From: Lepus europaeus
Lineage: Eukaryota; Chordata; Mammalia; Lagomorpha; Leporidae
Length of the DNA: 64,000 nt
Assembly (NCBI RefSeq): GCF_033115175.1
Contig: NC_084850.1
Coordinates: 19,561,218-19,625,217, forward strand
Direction of reading: 5' to 3'
Shown here: in pieces, positions 1 through 12,184 of the stretch
Layout of the letters: each line of letters starts with the position of its first letter
How positions within the stretch are numbered: position 1 is the stretch's first letter
The notes under the pieces: model-generated
The model's input: only the letters and a program-made list of their open reading frames with translations
Databases searched by the model: none
Told to the model about the DNA's origin: nothing
Position numbers and translations under genes: made by a program

Positions 1-2005
1 TATTATTGCCTTATGTCCTCTGCTCATGCTGGGAATTGGAACCACCATCATATCTCCCATGTTTCCCAAGTCTGATCTATTTCTCATAGAAGCAATCATA
101 AGGAGGATGAATCAAGCAAGAGACACTGTCCCCTAGTTAGATGGATGGGAGGAAGCCCAGAGGGAGAATTGGTTAGATGCTCAGTCAGGGCGATTTTTAA
201 TGCAAAGAATGGTGGGAACAGCAGAGACAAATTTGCTGCCCTGTCTCTACTCACTCCCACTTCATAGTGGTTACGCCTCTGGAACAGGCTTAGTCTCAAG
301 CCCAGAGAGGGTGCTCTGGCATTAGTCCCTCACAGTGTGTTAGAAACAGTGGAGGACTCCAGGTGTAGGAGATAACTTTTCTGTGATACAGCAGCTGTGT
401 TCTTGCCTTTACATAGGCAGACACCTGCTTGAGCTTTATATGGAAGGGATAGGTGTGGGTGTTGATTTGGGGTGGGAAAATGTGCATCAACAATGATCCT
501 CACCTTGTGTGGTAAGCTGGAAGATGGCTCAGAGGCTGGTTTGCCAAAGAGGCTGACCTTGTTTAGGGACTTCTGAAAAGATTCTGTGGACTGGTAGGAG
601 CATTATGGAAAAGTTGTTACAATGTCTTCAGTAGTGCTTACCTTTCCAGGCCTTGCCTATTTTGCCAATAGGCCCACTCACTCTATACCTCCCTGCCTTT
701 CTCCTTTTACTGATATTTCACTGCCTTTGTTTTATAGAATCAAGGGCCTGGAGAACCCAACCCTTCTTCACTCTTCTGCTTTACCCTTTGTCTAACAGAG
801 AATTGTATGTTGATTCATAAGGAAAGGATTAGTTAGTAGGTAACTTCTTCTAGGGCTTTCAGAAACTTCTCAGAAAAGAAACGGCCTAGGGATAATGGAG
901 TCATCAGGACCAAATGAATAATGGTAGAATTGAAGAATGGACCAGGAGAGAAAGAATCTGATGTGTTTGTGGTGCTCAGAAGCCTTTCCAAAGGCCACCT
1001 CAAATCAGCCAGGGTAAACTGCAACTACTTCTGATGCTAACCATGTTTACAGGTAGCAGTGCCACTCCTTGTCTTTCCTGCTTCCCTTCACCTTCATGCC
1101 TGTCTCATTCTCTAAGAAGTCTCTAAAACGAACGCCAGTCAGAACCAAATGAGCCAGAGCTCAGAGAGAACATCTCTGGTTTCAGGAGAAGCGTAGGGCT
1201 GAGTCCCCTCCTTGGGTCCTCTGTTGGTAGCTTCCATTGTTCTGTACTCCCATTTCCACGCATGGAAGAAGAATTTGAGAAAGCCCTGGCCCTGGGTAAC
1301 AAGGCAGAAGAGTACTATTTCATCAAAGCTTGGCTTTCATGCCTAGACAGAAGAAACAGGTGGCTTCAATCCAGCAAATTGGTGGCTTCCATTAACCCAA
1401 GAATCTAGCTCGAAGCAGTCATGACCACAGTCAGGATAACTGAGCATGCACAGGTAGGTGTCTGAAGCTTACTCTCTCCCTCATATTAGTGCTAAGATTT
1501 GCACCCTCCCCGGGAGGAGCTTAAGCCTTACTACCATAACATGTGATGTATGGCTAAATATGTTTCTAAACTGTGCCTGTGTACCCTTGTATCCACCCCC
1601 ACAAGTGATGACAAGTACTCCTCCTATTGCCTGATCACTTCCCCTAAGATAAAAGATAACCATTTATCTGTGCTTGGGAGCCACAGCTTTATAAATGATT
1701 TCCCAGGGTTTTACTTGCTACAAATAAATTACTTTGTGTGACAAGTACTGATGGAGATCTTGATTTCTACTCACCAAGAAGCATGTGGTGGTAACACTAC
1801 TCTGATGGAAGTGTGGCATGAAGGCCTCCCTTCCCTAGCCTCCCTATGCTCCCTACCCCACCAACTCACTTCTTACCTCCCCTGAATGGCAGAAGGAGTC
1901 CCTGGGCATGGAGGCCTGCTCATTCTCGTAGGTATCCTGGTGAGGGTGGAGTCCCATTGATCTACCTAAGCGCTGGCTCCTACTAATCATTGCTGGATCT
2001 GTAGC

Positions 2006-2074
2006 AGGGTCCACTATAGCAAACTACCCATGGAAAGGAAACTTATAGGGTCCCCTACAGGAAACTACCCATGG
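2006..2074. repeat. Short tandem duplication, period 41 bp
   Basis: Two 28-bp units at 2006-2033 and 2047-2074 both start agggtcc and end aaactacccatgg, with a few mismatches. This is a small local duplication with no evident function. Confidence 0.7.
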
Positions 2075-2668
2075 CTATGAGTGTGGTATGTTGAGGTCTA
2101 CATCCACTTCTGGGGGTGCCTACAGAAAACACTGCAAAGGCCGAAATGCCTATGGTACTGTGGCTCCCTCTTCCTCTGTCACGAGGTCCTAGATCTCTTC
2201 AGGCACAGTGAGGCTCATCCTTGGTGCCCTGTGGCAAAATATTTGATGCAGCCCATTCCTGAGTTTTTAAGTCTGTTACACCCTCAAAAGGCTAGAGGAC
2301 ACCAGAGCATCTCTTTTGCAATGCAGTTTCCTCCTGCTAGCAGGTAGACTTTTTATACTGAGCTAAGTGTGGAAAACTAATACAACATATGTGTACTTAT
2401 AAGAGTCCTGATACAGTGAGCCAAATTTTGGACAAATAGATTTGAAAGCATTAAGTCACTCCTAGCCAAATGACATTTGATTAAACCATTTACATCTTGC
2501 CAGGACAGAAGCCATCAGAAGCCTCAGTCACACTCACTGTAACCAATAAATCCCTTCCAAAGCAACCTTCATCTTTTGATCTCCAATCATCCACACCAAG
2601 ATGATGGCCTAAAATTAGTCCACTTCTGGCATTTTTCAAAAATTCTGCAGGCAGGCTACTGCTGTTTT

Positions 2669-2710
2669 ACACACACACACACACACACACGCGCGCGCGT
2701 ACACACACAC
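2669..2710. repeat. Compound (AC)n-(GC)n-(AC)n microsatellite
   Basis: The tract is an AC run, then GC alternation, one GT, then AC again. It is an alternating purine-pyrimidine tract with Z-DNA-forming composition, and is probably length-polymorphic. Confidence 0.95.
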
Positions 2711-3289
2711 TTTAGATGTCTCCAGGACCAGAGCCAATCTCATTCTCTCTTCCACCCTCTCTCCTTCCTGCACCTGAACATCAGAGAAGCTCTCTTGCCC
2801 AAGGATGGTGCAATGAAGGGAAGTCCCTGGATCACTGACAACAATCCTTGACATTCTGGCACAAGGGAAAGGGGGAGTAGGCACAGAGACAGAACGAAAG
2901 AGAGCACAAGCATATGCCAAGTTTGGTTCTGGGGATGTATATATAGGAGTAAACCTTTGAATTTAATGGGATCAGTGGCACTTGGGTGGTATATTTGAAT
3001 ATCTAGTAACCTTAAGCAGGACAGGACAGTAGACCTGACAATGGCTAAGCTAGACCATGAACAACTGTGTCCTAGGTAGGACACTAGGTTGGAGGTAAAG
3101 GCATAGATCCAGTGACTAGAAGGACTAGCATTTAAGAGGGGTTTGACCCTTGGCCAACATGTGTGCAGAATGGTTGAATGCACAGCTTTGCAGTCTTCCC
3201 ATTCATCACAGCATCCAGCATGTGCCAGGTACAGACACTGGGCTAGGTGCTGGGTATACAGTGACAACTAAGAGTGACGACTCCCAAGT

Positions 3290-3462
3290 GTATTAGTCTA
3301 CGCAGGAAGCCACAACAAAATACCATAGACTGGGTGGCATAAACAACAGGCAGATATTTTCTCACAGTTCTGGAGGCTAGAAGACACCAATCAAAACCTA
3401 GTGGAGTTGTTCCTTTCTCATCCCATACTCACATGGTAAGGAGAGGGAGACAATGAGCTCTT
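3290..3462. mobile_element. Ancient interspersed repeat, split by a young L1
   Basis: The text around 3315-3375 (caacaaaataccatagactgg, then ctcacagttctggaggc) is the wording of an old dispersed mammalian repeat also seen at 12870-13635. The copy resumes at 6938-6984 after the L1 insertion (3477-6923). I do not name the family with certainty. Confidence 0.5.
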
Positions 3463-4692
3463 TGGTATCTCTTCTTTTTTTAACTTTTATTTAGTAAATA
3501 TAAATTTCCAAAGTACAGTTTATAGATTACAATGGCTTTTCCCCCCATAACTTCCCTCCCACCTGCACCCCTCCCATCTCCCGCTCTCTCTCCCATTCCA
3601 TTCACATTGATTCATTTTCTATTATCTTTATATACAGAAGATCAATTTAGTATATATTAAGTAAAGATTTCATCAGTTTGCACCAACACAGAACATAAAG
3701 TGTAAAATACTGTTTGAATACTAGTTATAGCATTAATTCACATTGGACAACAGATTAAGGACAGAGATCCTACATGAGGAGTAAGTACACAGTGACTCCT
3801 GTTGTTGACTTAACAATTTGACACTCTTGTTTATGGCGTCAGTAATCTCCCTAGGCTCTTGTCATGAGTTCCCAAGGCTATGGAAGCCTTTTGAGTTCGC
3901 CAACTTTGATCCTATTCCGACAGGGTCATAGTCAAAGTGGAAGTTCTCTCCTCCCTTCAGAGAAAGGTACCTCCTTCTTTGATGGCCTGTTCTTTCCACT
4001 GGGATCTCACTCGCAGAGATCTTTCATTTAGGTTTTTTGTTTGTTTGTTTGTGTTTTTTTTTTCCAGAGTGTCTTGGCTTTCCATGCCTACAATACTCTC
4101 ATGGGCTCTTCAGCCAGGTCCAGATGCCTGAAGGGCTGATTCTTAGGCCAGAGTGTTGTTTAGGACGTCTGCCATTCTATGAGTCTGCTGTGTATCCTGC
4201 TTCCCATGTTGGATCGTTCTCTCACTTTTAATTTTATGTGTTAGTATTAGCAGACACTAGTCTTGTTTATGTGATCCCTTTGACTCTTAGACCTATCAGT
4301 GTGATCAATTGTGAAGTGAAATTGATCACTTGGACTAGTGAGATGGCATTCGTACATGCCACCTTGATGGGATTGCATTGGAATTCCCTGGCACGTTTCT
4401 AACTCCACCCTTTGGGGTAAGTCTGATTGAGCATGTCCCAAATTGTGCATCTCCTCCCTCTCTTATTCCCACTCTTATATTTAACAGGGATCACTTTTCA
4501 GTTAAATTTAAACACCTAAGAATAATTGTGTGTTAATTACAGAGTTCAACCAATAGTATTAACTAGAACAAAAAAAATACTATAGTGGATAAAGTATTGC
4601 ATTGTACATCAACAGTCAGGACAAGAGCTGATCAAGTCACTGTTTCTCATAGTGTCCATTTCACTTCAACAGGTTTCCCCTTTGGTGCTCAG

Positions 4693-4965
4693 TTAGTTGT
4701 TGCCGATCAGGGAGAACATATGATATTTGTCCCTTTGGGACTGGCTTAATTCACTCAGCATGATGTTTTCCAGATTCCTCCATTTTGTTGCAAATGTCCG
4801 GATTTCATTGTTTTTGACTGCTGTATAGTATTCTATAGAGTACATGTCCCATAATTTCTTTATCCAGTCTACTGTTGATTGGAATTTGGGTTGATTCCAG
4901 GTCTTAGCTATTGTGAATTGAGCTGCAATAAACATTAATGTGCAGACAGCTTTTTTGTTTGCCAA
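4693..4965 (-). pseudogene. L1 ORF2 C-terminal fragment
   Basis: An open frame of 90 codons encodes the conserved C-terminal end of the L1 ORF2 protein. It includes WNQPK, a YYTAVKNNE block and the ending DKYHMFSLIGNN; near-identical copies lie at 23111-23383 and 37196-37468. ORF2 normally carries endonuclease, reverse transcriptase and a C-terminal region. Only the tail remains here, so no active product is expected. The frame ends at the natural ORF2 stop, with the 3'UTR beyond it. Confidence 0.9.
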
Positions 4966-5185
4966 TTTAATTTCCTTTGGGTAAATTCCAAGGAGTGGGA
5001 TGGCTGGGTTTTATGGTAGGGTTATATTCAGGTTTCTGAGGAATCTCCAGACTGACTTCCATAGGGGGCTATGCAACAGATAAAGGGTTAATAACCAAAA
5101 TCTACAAAGAGATCAAGAAACTCCACAACATCAAAACAAACAACCCACTTAAGAGATGGGCCAAGGACCTCAATAGACATTTTTC

Positions 5186-6704
5186 TTTTTTTTTCCTTAT
5201 TTTCATCTTTATTTCTTTTAACTTTTATTTAATGAATATAAATTTCCAAAGTAGAGCTTATGGATTACAATGGCTTCCTCCCCTCCATAACTTCCCTCCC
5301 ACCCACAACTCTCCCCTTTCCCGCTCCCTCTCCCCTTCCATTCACATCAAGATTCATTTTCAATTCTCTTTATATACAGAAGATCAGTTTAGTATATATT
5401 AAGTAAAGATTTCAACAGTTTGCAACCACACAGAAACACAAAGTGAAACATACTGTTCGAGTACTAGTTATAGCATTAAATCACAATGTATAGCACATTA
5501 AGGACAGAGATCCCACATGAGGAGCAAGTGCACAGTGACTCCTGTTGTTGACCCAACAAATTGACACTCTAGTTTATGGTGCCAGTAACCACCCTAGGCT
5601 CCCGTCATGAGTTGCCAAGTCTATGGGAGCCTTCTGAGTTCGCCGACTCTGATCATATTTAGACAAGGCCATAGTCAAAGTGGAAGTTCTCTCCTCCCTT
5701 CGGAGAAAGGCACCTCCCTCTTTTTTTTTTTAAGGGAAAGGGTTTATTGGGGAACACCCAACAGACTGGAAAGCTGATTCCAGCTAAGACTGGGAGAAAA
5801 GTCACTCATCTTTTGTAGGTAGAGGGGTTTGTCTATAGAGAAATTTTGAACAATTATACAGCATTAAGTGGGGAAGAGGACCATCAGTACACACAGGTTG
5901 GGAGTAGAGCCATTGGTGGTAGAGTAGAGGTTATGATTACAAAGGAATGAGGCCCAAGTGGGCTAGACAGGGTCTAGAACAAAGGACAGAGTCATTATTA
6001 GAGGAGCTAAGAAAGGTGCTGTCTAAGCTACAATTAAGTTTTCTGATTGAGAGGCAAATAGAACCTGATAGAAGGGGCTTGATAATAATCTGGTGGGCTT
6101 TAGGCCTTGTAAGTTAAGAGGCCCAGACCTATCTATCTCTTCACATGGGGTATATCCTAAGGGAGGTGTGAACCTCCTAGGGGAAGGCACTCTGTTGACT
6201 TTCATTACTTAGCTGGCCTGGGAGGAGAGCTGGCTAGGTAAAGGCAGGTGGCATCTCTAACAAGAAATTTACAGTTCTTCCTGCAATGTTGCTGACCCTA
6301 CTTGGCCGTCCCCTCAGCTGCAGTGGTCACTTTGGAAGTTGGGCTGAGTGAAGGGCTTTTCAGCTTAGAGCCAATAAGATCTGTGGCTCTGACCTGGGCA
6401 TCCTTCAACTCCAGGGCAGGTCTATTTCCAGTGATCCAACTCTTGGCAGAGCTGCCAGGGCTCTTCACAAGCTGACTTCTACTGAAGCCCAGGCTTACCA
6501 CTTTGAAAGCCACTGCAGTGGACTGGCCTGTTGGGTCTCCTTGTGAGCAGATCACTTACAGAACAGCCATTAATAGGCCTGCCACCCATTGCTTCTGATG
6601 CCTAGCTTTGTTTTCCTCCTAGTTTTTGTTAAAGCAGACCAGAGGATGCAAGTCAAGGGAGTGCCCAAGTCCCATCTCTAATCTTTGGTGGCCTAAACTA
6701 CAAA
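5186..6704 (-). mobile_element. Composite retroelement, copy 1: retroviral-derived segment joined to L1 3'UTR
   Basis: This insertion lies inside the L1 at 3477-6923 and has a 16-bp duplication, tcaatagacatttttc (5170-5185 and 6705-6720). Read on the minus strand, it begins at 6704 with sequence homologous to 31118-31966 of the large composite element, and this runs to about 5852. A 120-bp tail (5851-5732) follows, ending in an AATAAA signal (5743-5748) and an A-run (5721-5731). Then comes an ordinary L1 3'UTR end (5720-5186). The retroviral part shows a degraded nucleocapsid/protease-like region. It is 5'-truncated relative to copy 2. Because it has its own duplication and tail, it moved as a unit by L1-type reverse transcription. 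Confidence 0.88.
5732..6704 (-). pseudogene. Endogenous-retrovirus-derived segment (degraded gag-pro-like), copy 1
   Basis: It is homologous in order and sequence to 31118-31966. Two open pieces survive on the minus strand (6298-6555 and 6023-6205), and they correspond to the pieces at 31312-31527 and 31620-31802. The segment ends with an AATAAA hexamer and an A-run, like the polyadenylated end of a retroviral transcript. It has multiple stops and frame changes and cannot encode a working product. Assignment to a class I (gammaretrovirus-like) source rests on the knuckle-like and protease-like patterns described for copy 2. It is an inference from motifs, not from alignment. Confidence 0.6.
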
Positions 6705-6998
6705 TCAATAGACATTTTTCAAAAAAGGAAACCCAAATGGCCAACAGACACATGAAAAAAAGTTCAAGATCACTAGCAATCAGGGAAATGCAAGTCAAAA
6801 CCACAATGAGGTTTCACCTCACCCCGGTGAGAATGGCTCACATTCAGAAATCTACCAACAACAGATGCTGGCGAGAATGTGGGGAAAAAGGGACATTAAC
6901 TCACTGTTGGTGGGAATGCAAACTGGTATCTCTTCTTAAAAAGCACTAATCCTACTGGACCAGGACTCAAACTTACGACTCATTAAAACTTCATTTTT

Positions 6999-7334
6999 AA
7001 AAGATTTATTTATTTATTTGAAAGCCAGAGTTACACAGAGAGAGGAGAGGCAGAGAGAGAGAGAGAGGGAGAGAGGTCTTCCATCTGCTGGTTACTGCCC
7101 AGATGACCCCAATGGCTGGAGCTGTGCCAACCCAAAGCCAGGAGCCTGTAGCCTCTTCCAGGTCCCCCACGTGGGTGCATGGGCCCAAGGATTTGGGACA
7201 TCCTCTGCTGCTTTTCCAGGCCATAGTTGAGAGCTGGATCATATGTGGAGCAGCAGGGTCTCGAGCCAGCTCCCACATGGGATGCTGGTGCTTCAGGCCA
7301 GGGCGTTAACCTGCTATGCCACAGCACCGCCCCC
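6999..7334 (-). mobile_element. CSINE (rabbit C repeat)
   Basis: A minus-strand SINE: the A/T-rich tail and GA-rich tract are at the left, the tRNA-like head (complement of gcggtgctgtggcatagc) at the right near 7310-7330. The duplication aaaacttcattttt flanks it at 6985-6998 and 7335-7348. Confidence 0.95.
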
Positions 7335-7454
7335 AAAACTTCATTTTTTTTTTTACTTAATGCTTTTTCTCCAAATACAATTCTATTGGAAGTTAGAACA
7401 TCAGTTCATTAAATTGGGATAGGCACAATGCGGTCCATTGTATAAATTCTTGTG

Positions 7455-7620
7455 AATTTAGATGAACAGAAATGGCTTCAGCTGTATTACTAGATTTGCG
7501 GTCTTTGGCAAGTCACTTAACCACCCTGGGACTTGGTTTTCTAATCTGTAAAATAGGGATGATAATGCCTTTCTCATAAAGTTGTTTTGAGACAATGTCA
7601 GCTTCAGTGACTTAGGTACA
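7455..7620 (+). mobile_element. MIR relic
   Basis: The text ggcaagtcacttaaccaccc, followed by ctaatctgtaaaatagggatgataatgcc, is the central MIR pattern in plus orientation. A probable 3' continuation (gtgcttactacagtgcctggcatgtgg) is at 7840-7866, after about 190 bp of intervening sequence. Confidence 0.8.
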
Positions 7621-7974
7621 GTCTAGTTAGAGGGGACAGCCAGGGGGGAACTTGCCTTGAATATCCTAGCATATGGAGTGTCTTTTTTATTTTATGCATG
7701 TATTTATTTTGAGTTCTTTTCCAGGATCTGCTGGGCATAGAGAAGGATAGCTAAAGCTGCTCCCCCGCATCCCACATCCCTCATGCCACCCCTTGATTCA
7801 AATAATTTGTGAAGATAAAATAAAATAATATCTGTAAGGTGCTTACTACAGTGCCTGGCATGTGGTGAGCAGATCCTTAAAATCCAGATACACAATTTAG
7901 TCCACAAGTCTGGACATAAGAAACCACAATCCGAGTGTTGGGCTAGATTTACACTGACAGTTTGTCTTCACTTT

Positions 7975-8125
7975 GTCTTAGAATCATCTGGGGATCTTTG
8001 AAGAGGTACTTATGCCTAAGCCCCAGGCCCAGAGGTTCTAAATTAATTGGTCCTTTCCATTTATCATGTTTTTAAAAATCACTCAAGGTCATTCCTAGTG
8101 TGCAACAAGGGTTGAAAACTGATGT
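7975..8125. mobile_element. hAT-type DNA transposon relic (MER5A-like)
   Basis: The pattern tagaatcatctggggatctt, then ccaggcccagaggttctaa, then a final gtgtgcaacaagggttgaaaactg matches the common MER5A wording. It is non-autonomous and very old. Confidence 0.65.
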
Positions 8126-9117
8126 TAGGGCCCAGGTATGGGAGTGGGGAGTCAAACTGACATTGCTTGGTAAGAAGAGAGGCCTGCAGAATCTAGCGAT
8201 GAGTCAGAGCCTCCTAAGTAGGGTTGGGAGCTGATAAATTACTACTCTGATCAATCACTGGATATGTAGATGTTCCCTTTCCCTTTTTTTCTTGTGAAGG
8301 TATAGAATTATATCAATAGATCTATAATGACAAGGTTCTTTTTCATGTTTTCCCCAGTGGAAAGCTATATCATGAGGTATTTTGGAAACTAACTGGCTAT
8401 TGGAATAAATAATTCAATTTTCAGGAAATTAGAAACAGCAAAAACATTCCTTTTTTTATTTCTACTTTGAACTCAAGATGTTGCTTGGATAATACATGTG
8501 GGAATATTTATATCTTGTTTATTTCTGGGTCCACAACATCCATTATAGTGGCTTATATGGAGTATAATGGATGAATGAATGAATGAAATGCTCATGGCTC
8601 CGCGCAGAGATCAAGGGAACCGAGCTTGCTTCCAGGACATATCCCAGTTGAGGCATGTGTGCATGTAAGGCAGCTATCTTGTCTTTGTTTCAGTGGGCTA
8701 ATGTTAACTTTTAAATCAGTTATTGTAACTAAGAAGCCTTCTGTATGCTGCCACTTCAGAAGACTAAACTGAGTGAAGAGAAGGTAGAGTTCTTATCGTA
8801 AGCTAATAAGTTCTGATACTTCCTTCTTGAATATATGCTGCTAGACCTGGGCAAGCTTTCATCTTGATATTGAACAACCCATGGGGGCCATAGTGTTTAA
8901 TATTATCAGATTGTGGTCAGTTTACCCTGAGATCTAGAAGGATGTTTCGTTGTCGATAGAATGGACATTTCCCTAGCCTGTTTGCTTAGGTCTATCTAAC
9001 TCTCTTACTTTTGTGCTCACTTTAGTTACCTTAGTTATAATTTGTAAAGAGCTTTAGAGCATCAGTGAAAATGTTCCCTTAATGGAATCTTCGAAGCAGG
9101 CACATAAGATGGAAGCA
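8126..9117. other. Unassigned stretch with an L2-like end
   Basis: No gene is seen. About 8505-8590 resembles an L2 3' end and finishes in a short (GAAT)n run, as L2 copies do. The rest is not recognised. Confidence 0.5.
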
Positions 9118-9445
9118 GTCCACAATCCCTTATCTAAAACCCCTGGGGCCAGCTGCATTTCAGAATTCAGAAATTTTTATATTTTAGAAAGATAATATGA
9201 TAATATACTTTATATTACTAACACTCATAATGGGGCCTAGAGAAATATCTCATAAGAAAACACATTAATATTTCTTCAGTGAAATGGATGTATATTCACA
9301 CTAAGTAGGATAAATAAAGACCAAAAATAGCCTTATGTCATTTCAGGACAGGTTTTTCCATCAGATGATCTCTTTTAAATTTAAAATTTCCAGAGCTTTT
9401 TGGATTTTGGAATTGTAGATAAATGGTTATGGATCTTCAATAGGT
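9118..9445. mobile_element. Old DNA transposon relic, probably Tigger/MER2 type
   Basis: The left part (cacaatcccttatctaaaac) and the right part (tttttggattttggaattgtagata) read as the outer ends of a non-autonomous pogo/Tigger-type element with a decayed middle. The name is a judgement from wording only. Confidence 0.45.
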
Positions 9446-10559
9446 ATTCATTAATGGAATCTGTTTACAATAGTACTTGACACTAAGTTCCAGGTAATTA
9501 TTAGCTTTGTTATTGTCCTTATTACCCACACTAGTCAAATATACTGCCACATTTAGAAGAAATGTGGCTGAACCAAGGACAAAGACATCACCATCATTCC
9601 TTCTACTCTGTTAACTGAAGTTCTGACTTAGGATTCCAGACAACATGGAGAAGCCCATTCCTCCCAGATCCTCCTTTAATAATTAAATAACACTGTATGC
9701 AACAAAAGGAATTGATATAAGAGGATTCTGAAAGTTGGGGTGAAGATAGCCTGCCTTGGGATCACAGGACTTGAGTACCTCAGATGGTAAGTCTGCCAGA
9801 GTTTCCTCATTGCCCCCAATATACCCTGGACAGGATGCTAGAGATGTCTTCAGCCAAGAACTGCTATAGTAGCTCTAAAAGAAGTTTTTTCCTATAGAAA
9901 AGACCAAGAAAAGGGTAACCTGATTGACTAAAAAAGAATTTGAGATCGCCTGCCCTCCTCCAGCTGAACATCAATTAAAAACTACACTGGTCCCCATGGC
10001 TTTAGCATGGCTGAATAAAGAAATCATATGCCCATCACTCAACAAAAGCAGATGATATTCTGATTCCCCTACCAGGGCACTGTCAGCAGAGGCATGTAGG
10101 GAGCTGAGACTCCACCTCCCACCACTAGGCAACAATGAGACTAAACAAGATATCGACACAGTGGCTCTAGTCTGCATTCTGATTTGCTACCCACCACGAG
10201 GTCAGTGGGATCCAGTGGGATCCAGAGATCATTCGTTACCTCCATGTAGTATCAGCAGAATACAATGAGTCAACATGAGACAGTGACTTTCTTTGGCTAT
10301 ATAGTCAAGAGGGGAAGGTTGAACTTCTACCTACCCATCTACAAGGAGGCATGTGAATGATCATTTACTTTTGCTGAGGTGGTATCAAAAAGGCTCAGTG
10401 AGGAGCTAACCATTCTCCCTCACATGAACCTACACACTACACCCAAATAACAGACAAGATTAAACAGAAACCAAAATCTCTTACCATAATCATCTCCTAC
10501 CATAATCATCACTTACCATAACAGAACAGAAAACATCATCACACCAAAGACCAGGACAA
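9446..10559. other. Unassigned AT-rich stretch, possibly the 5' part of an ancient L1
   Basis: No gene is seen. A short tandem pattern around 10480-10522 (taccataatcatc repeated) and a duplicated ccagtgggat at 10203-10223 are the only structures noted. The position suggests the degraded 5' region of the adjoining ancient L1. Confidence 0.4.
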
Positions 10560-12184
10560 GCACATCAAACAAGAACAGACAATCAATGGACACCAACAAA
10601 GATGATTCAGATGTTGGAATTATCTGACAATTGTTTTAAAATAGCAATCATAAAAATGTTTCAGCAAGCAAATATGAACGCTCTTGCTCTTGAAACAAAA
10701 AATTCAAAATTTCAGCAAGGAAATAAAAGCTATTAAAAGCCAAATGAAAATTAATAGAACTAAAAATAAATAACTCAGCGAACAGAACAGACTCAATAGT
10801 AGATGGGAGACAACAGAGGAAATCAGTGAAATCAAAGATCAATGAAAAGTACCTTATATGAACCACAGAAAGAAAACAGGGGAGAAATATGAATAGACCT
10901 TCAAGGACCTGAGGATAATAATAAAAATATATCTAAATTCACATCACTGGAATTCCAAAAGGAAAAGAGAAAGTGTTTGGGAATGAAAACATGTTTGAAG
11001 AAATAAAAGCTGAACAATTCCACAATTTATAGAAAGATAAGAGTCTTGCGCAATTAAACAGCAAAGAAAATCCCAAATAGGAAAAACCCAAAAATATACA
11101 TAAAAGGATGTATCATAATGAAAGTCTTGAAAAACTGAAGACAAAGAAAAACTCTTGAAAGGAGACAGGGAAATGCGATATGACTTACAAAGAAACAACT
11201 GTTCAATGCCAGGGTATTTGTCTCTTGAAATAATGAAATCAGAAGGAAGTTGTTATGGGGAAGCTGATTATTTAAAAACAAAAATCTGGTAAACATCTAG
11301 AAAGATTTACAAAGGTAAAAAGATGACAAATTAGCAAAATAAAGAATAAAAAGGATATTATTACAGAATAATGAGGGACTACTAGTTCAAAGAACCTACA
11401 TACATAAATGTGACAGCTTAGTTGAAATTTATCAAACCCCCAGAAAGCAGAAACTACCATAATTTACCCAATATGAAAAAGATAGTCTGAATTATTGCAT
11501 AACCATTAACAAAATTGAATCCATGACTTTTAAAAGAAATGCCCATATCTAGATAACTTCACTGGAAAGAGCATCAACAAAAAATCCACAGCTAATATTA
11601 TACAGAATGGTGAAAGACTGAATGTTTTTCCTCAAAGATCAACAAGGCAAAAAAGTACACTCTCACGTCTTTTTTTTCAGTATAGTCCTGGAAGTTCTGG
11701 CCACTGCAATAAAGAAAGAAAAAGAAATAAAGTCATAGAGATTGAAAAGAAAGAAATCAAATTGAAATAGCATGGATATTGAAAGACTAGAGAGAGAGAG
11801 AGAGAGAGATCTTCTATCTGTTGATTCACAGAAGATATCCAGGAATCTTCGAGAGCATTAGCAACATTTCACGATACAAGATCAGTGTGCAATGTTCAAT
11901 TAAATTTCTGTATATTAGAAACAAACATGAGGAAATGGAAATTAAAAATACTGTTTTATTTTTGAACACCCTAATGAAAATGGGATACTTTGGTACAAAT
12001 TGAACAAAAAGCAAATAGGATCTCTATTCTGGAAATTATAAAATGTTGATAGAATATATGTAATTAATGTAGAGAGATACATTTTTCATTTGTTGGAAGA
12101 CTCAAAATAGTAAAGATTTCAATTCTTCTCAAGTTGATTATAAATCTAATGCATTTCCTATCAAAATCCTAGGAGTATGTTTTA

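Larger units (their letters stand above)
1..3289. other. Unassigned non-coding stretch
   Basis: I see no gene here. Open frames are short, overlap on both strands and lack recognisable domains. The stretch holds a 41-bp-period tandem duplication (2006-2074), a dinucleotide tract (2669-2710) and, near 3218-3275, wording typical of an old L2 3' region. The rest looks like unique or very old sequence. Confidence 0.6.
3477..6923 (-). mobile_element. Young L1, 5'-truncated, with inverted 5' segment (twin priming), later split by a nested insertion
   Basis: The element reads on the minus strand from its 3' end (poly-T at 3477) through the 3'UTR and ORF2 C-terminus to about 5072. There the sequence flips: 5073-5185 and 6721-6923 are upstream ORF2 sequence in plus orientation. 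The inverted part ends almost exactly where the non-inverted part stops, with only a few bases of L1 lost, as in twin-primed reverse transcription. A 14-bp duplication, tggtatctcttctt, flanks it at 3463-3476 and 6924-6937. The composite element at 5186-6704 interrupts it. Without that insert the L1 is about 1.9 kb. Its 3'UTR has the single-unit (non-duplicated) form. Confidence 0.92.

Noticed and set aside
2576-3267. Overlapping frames of 90-175 codons around the CA repeat
   Set aside because: They run through a microsatellite and its flanks with no domain, no start context and no splice-like structure I can support.
4693-4965. A clean 90-codon frame, repeated at 23111-23383 and 37196-37468, looked like a small conserved gene family
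   Set aside because: It is the C-terminal end of L1 ORF2 next to the L1 3'UTR in all three places.
7018-7336. Several overlapping frames on both strands
   Set aside because: They lie in a CSINE; the same pattern recurs in the SINEs at 33526, 62173 and 62857.
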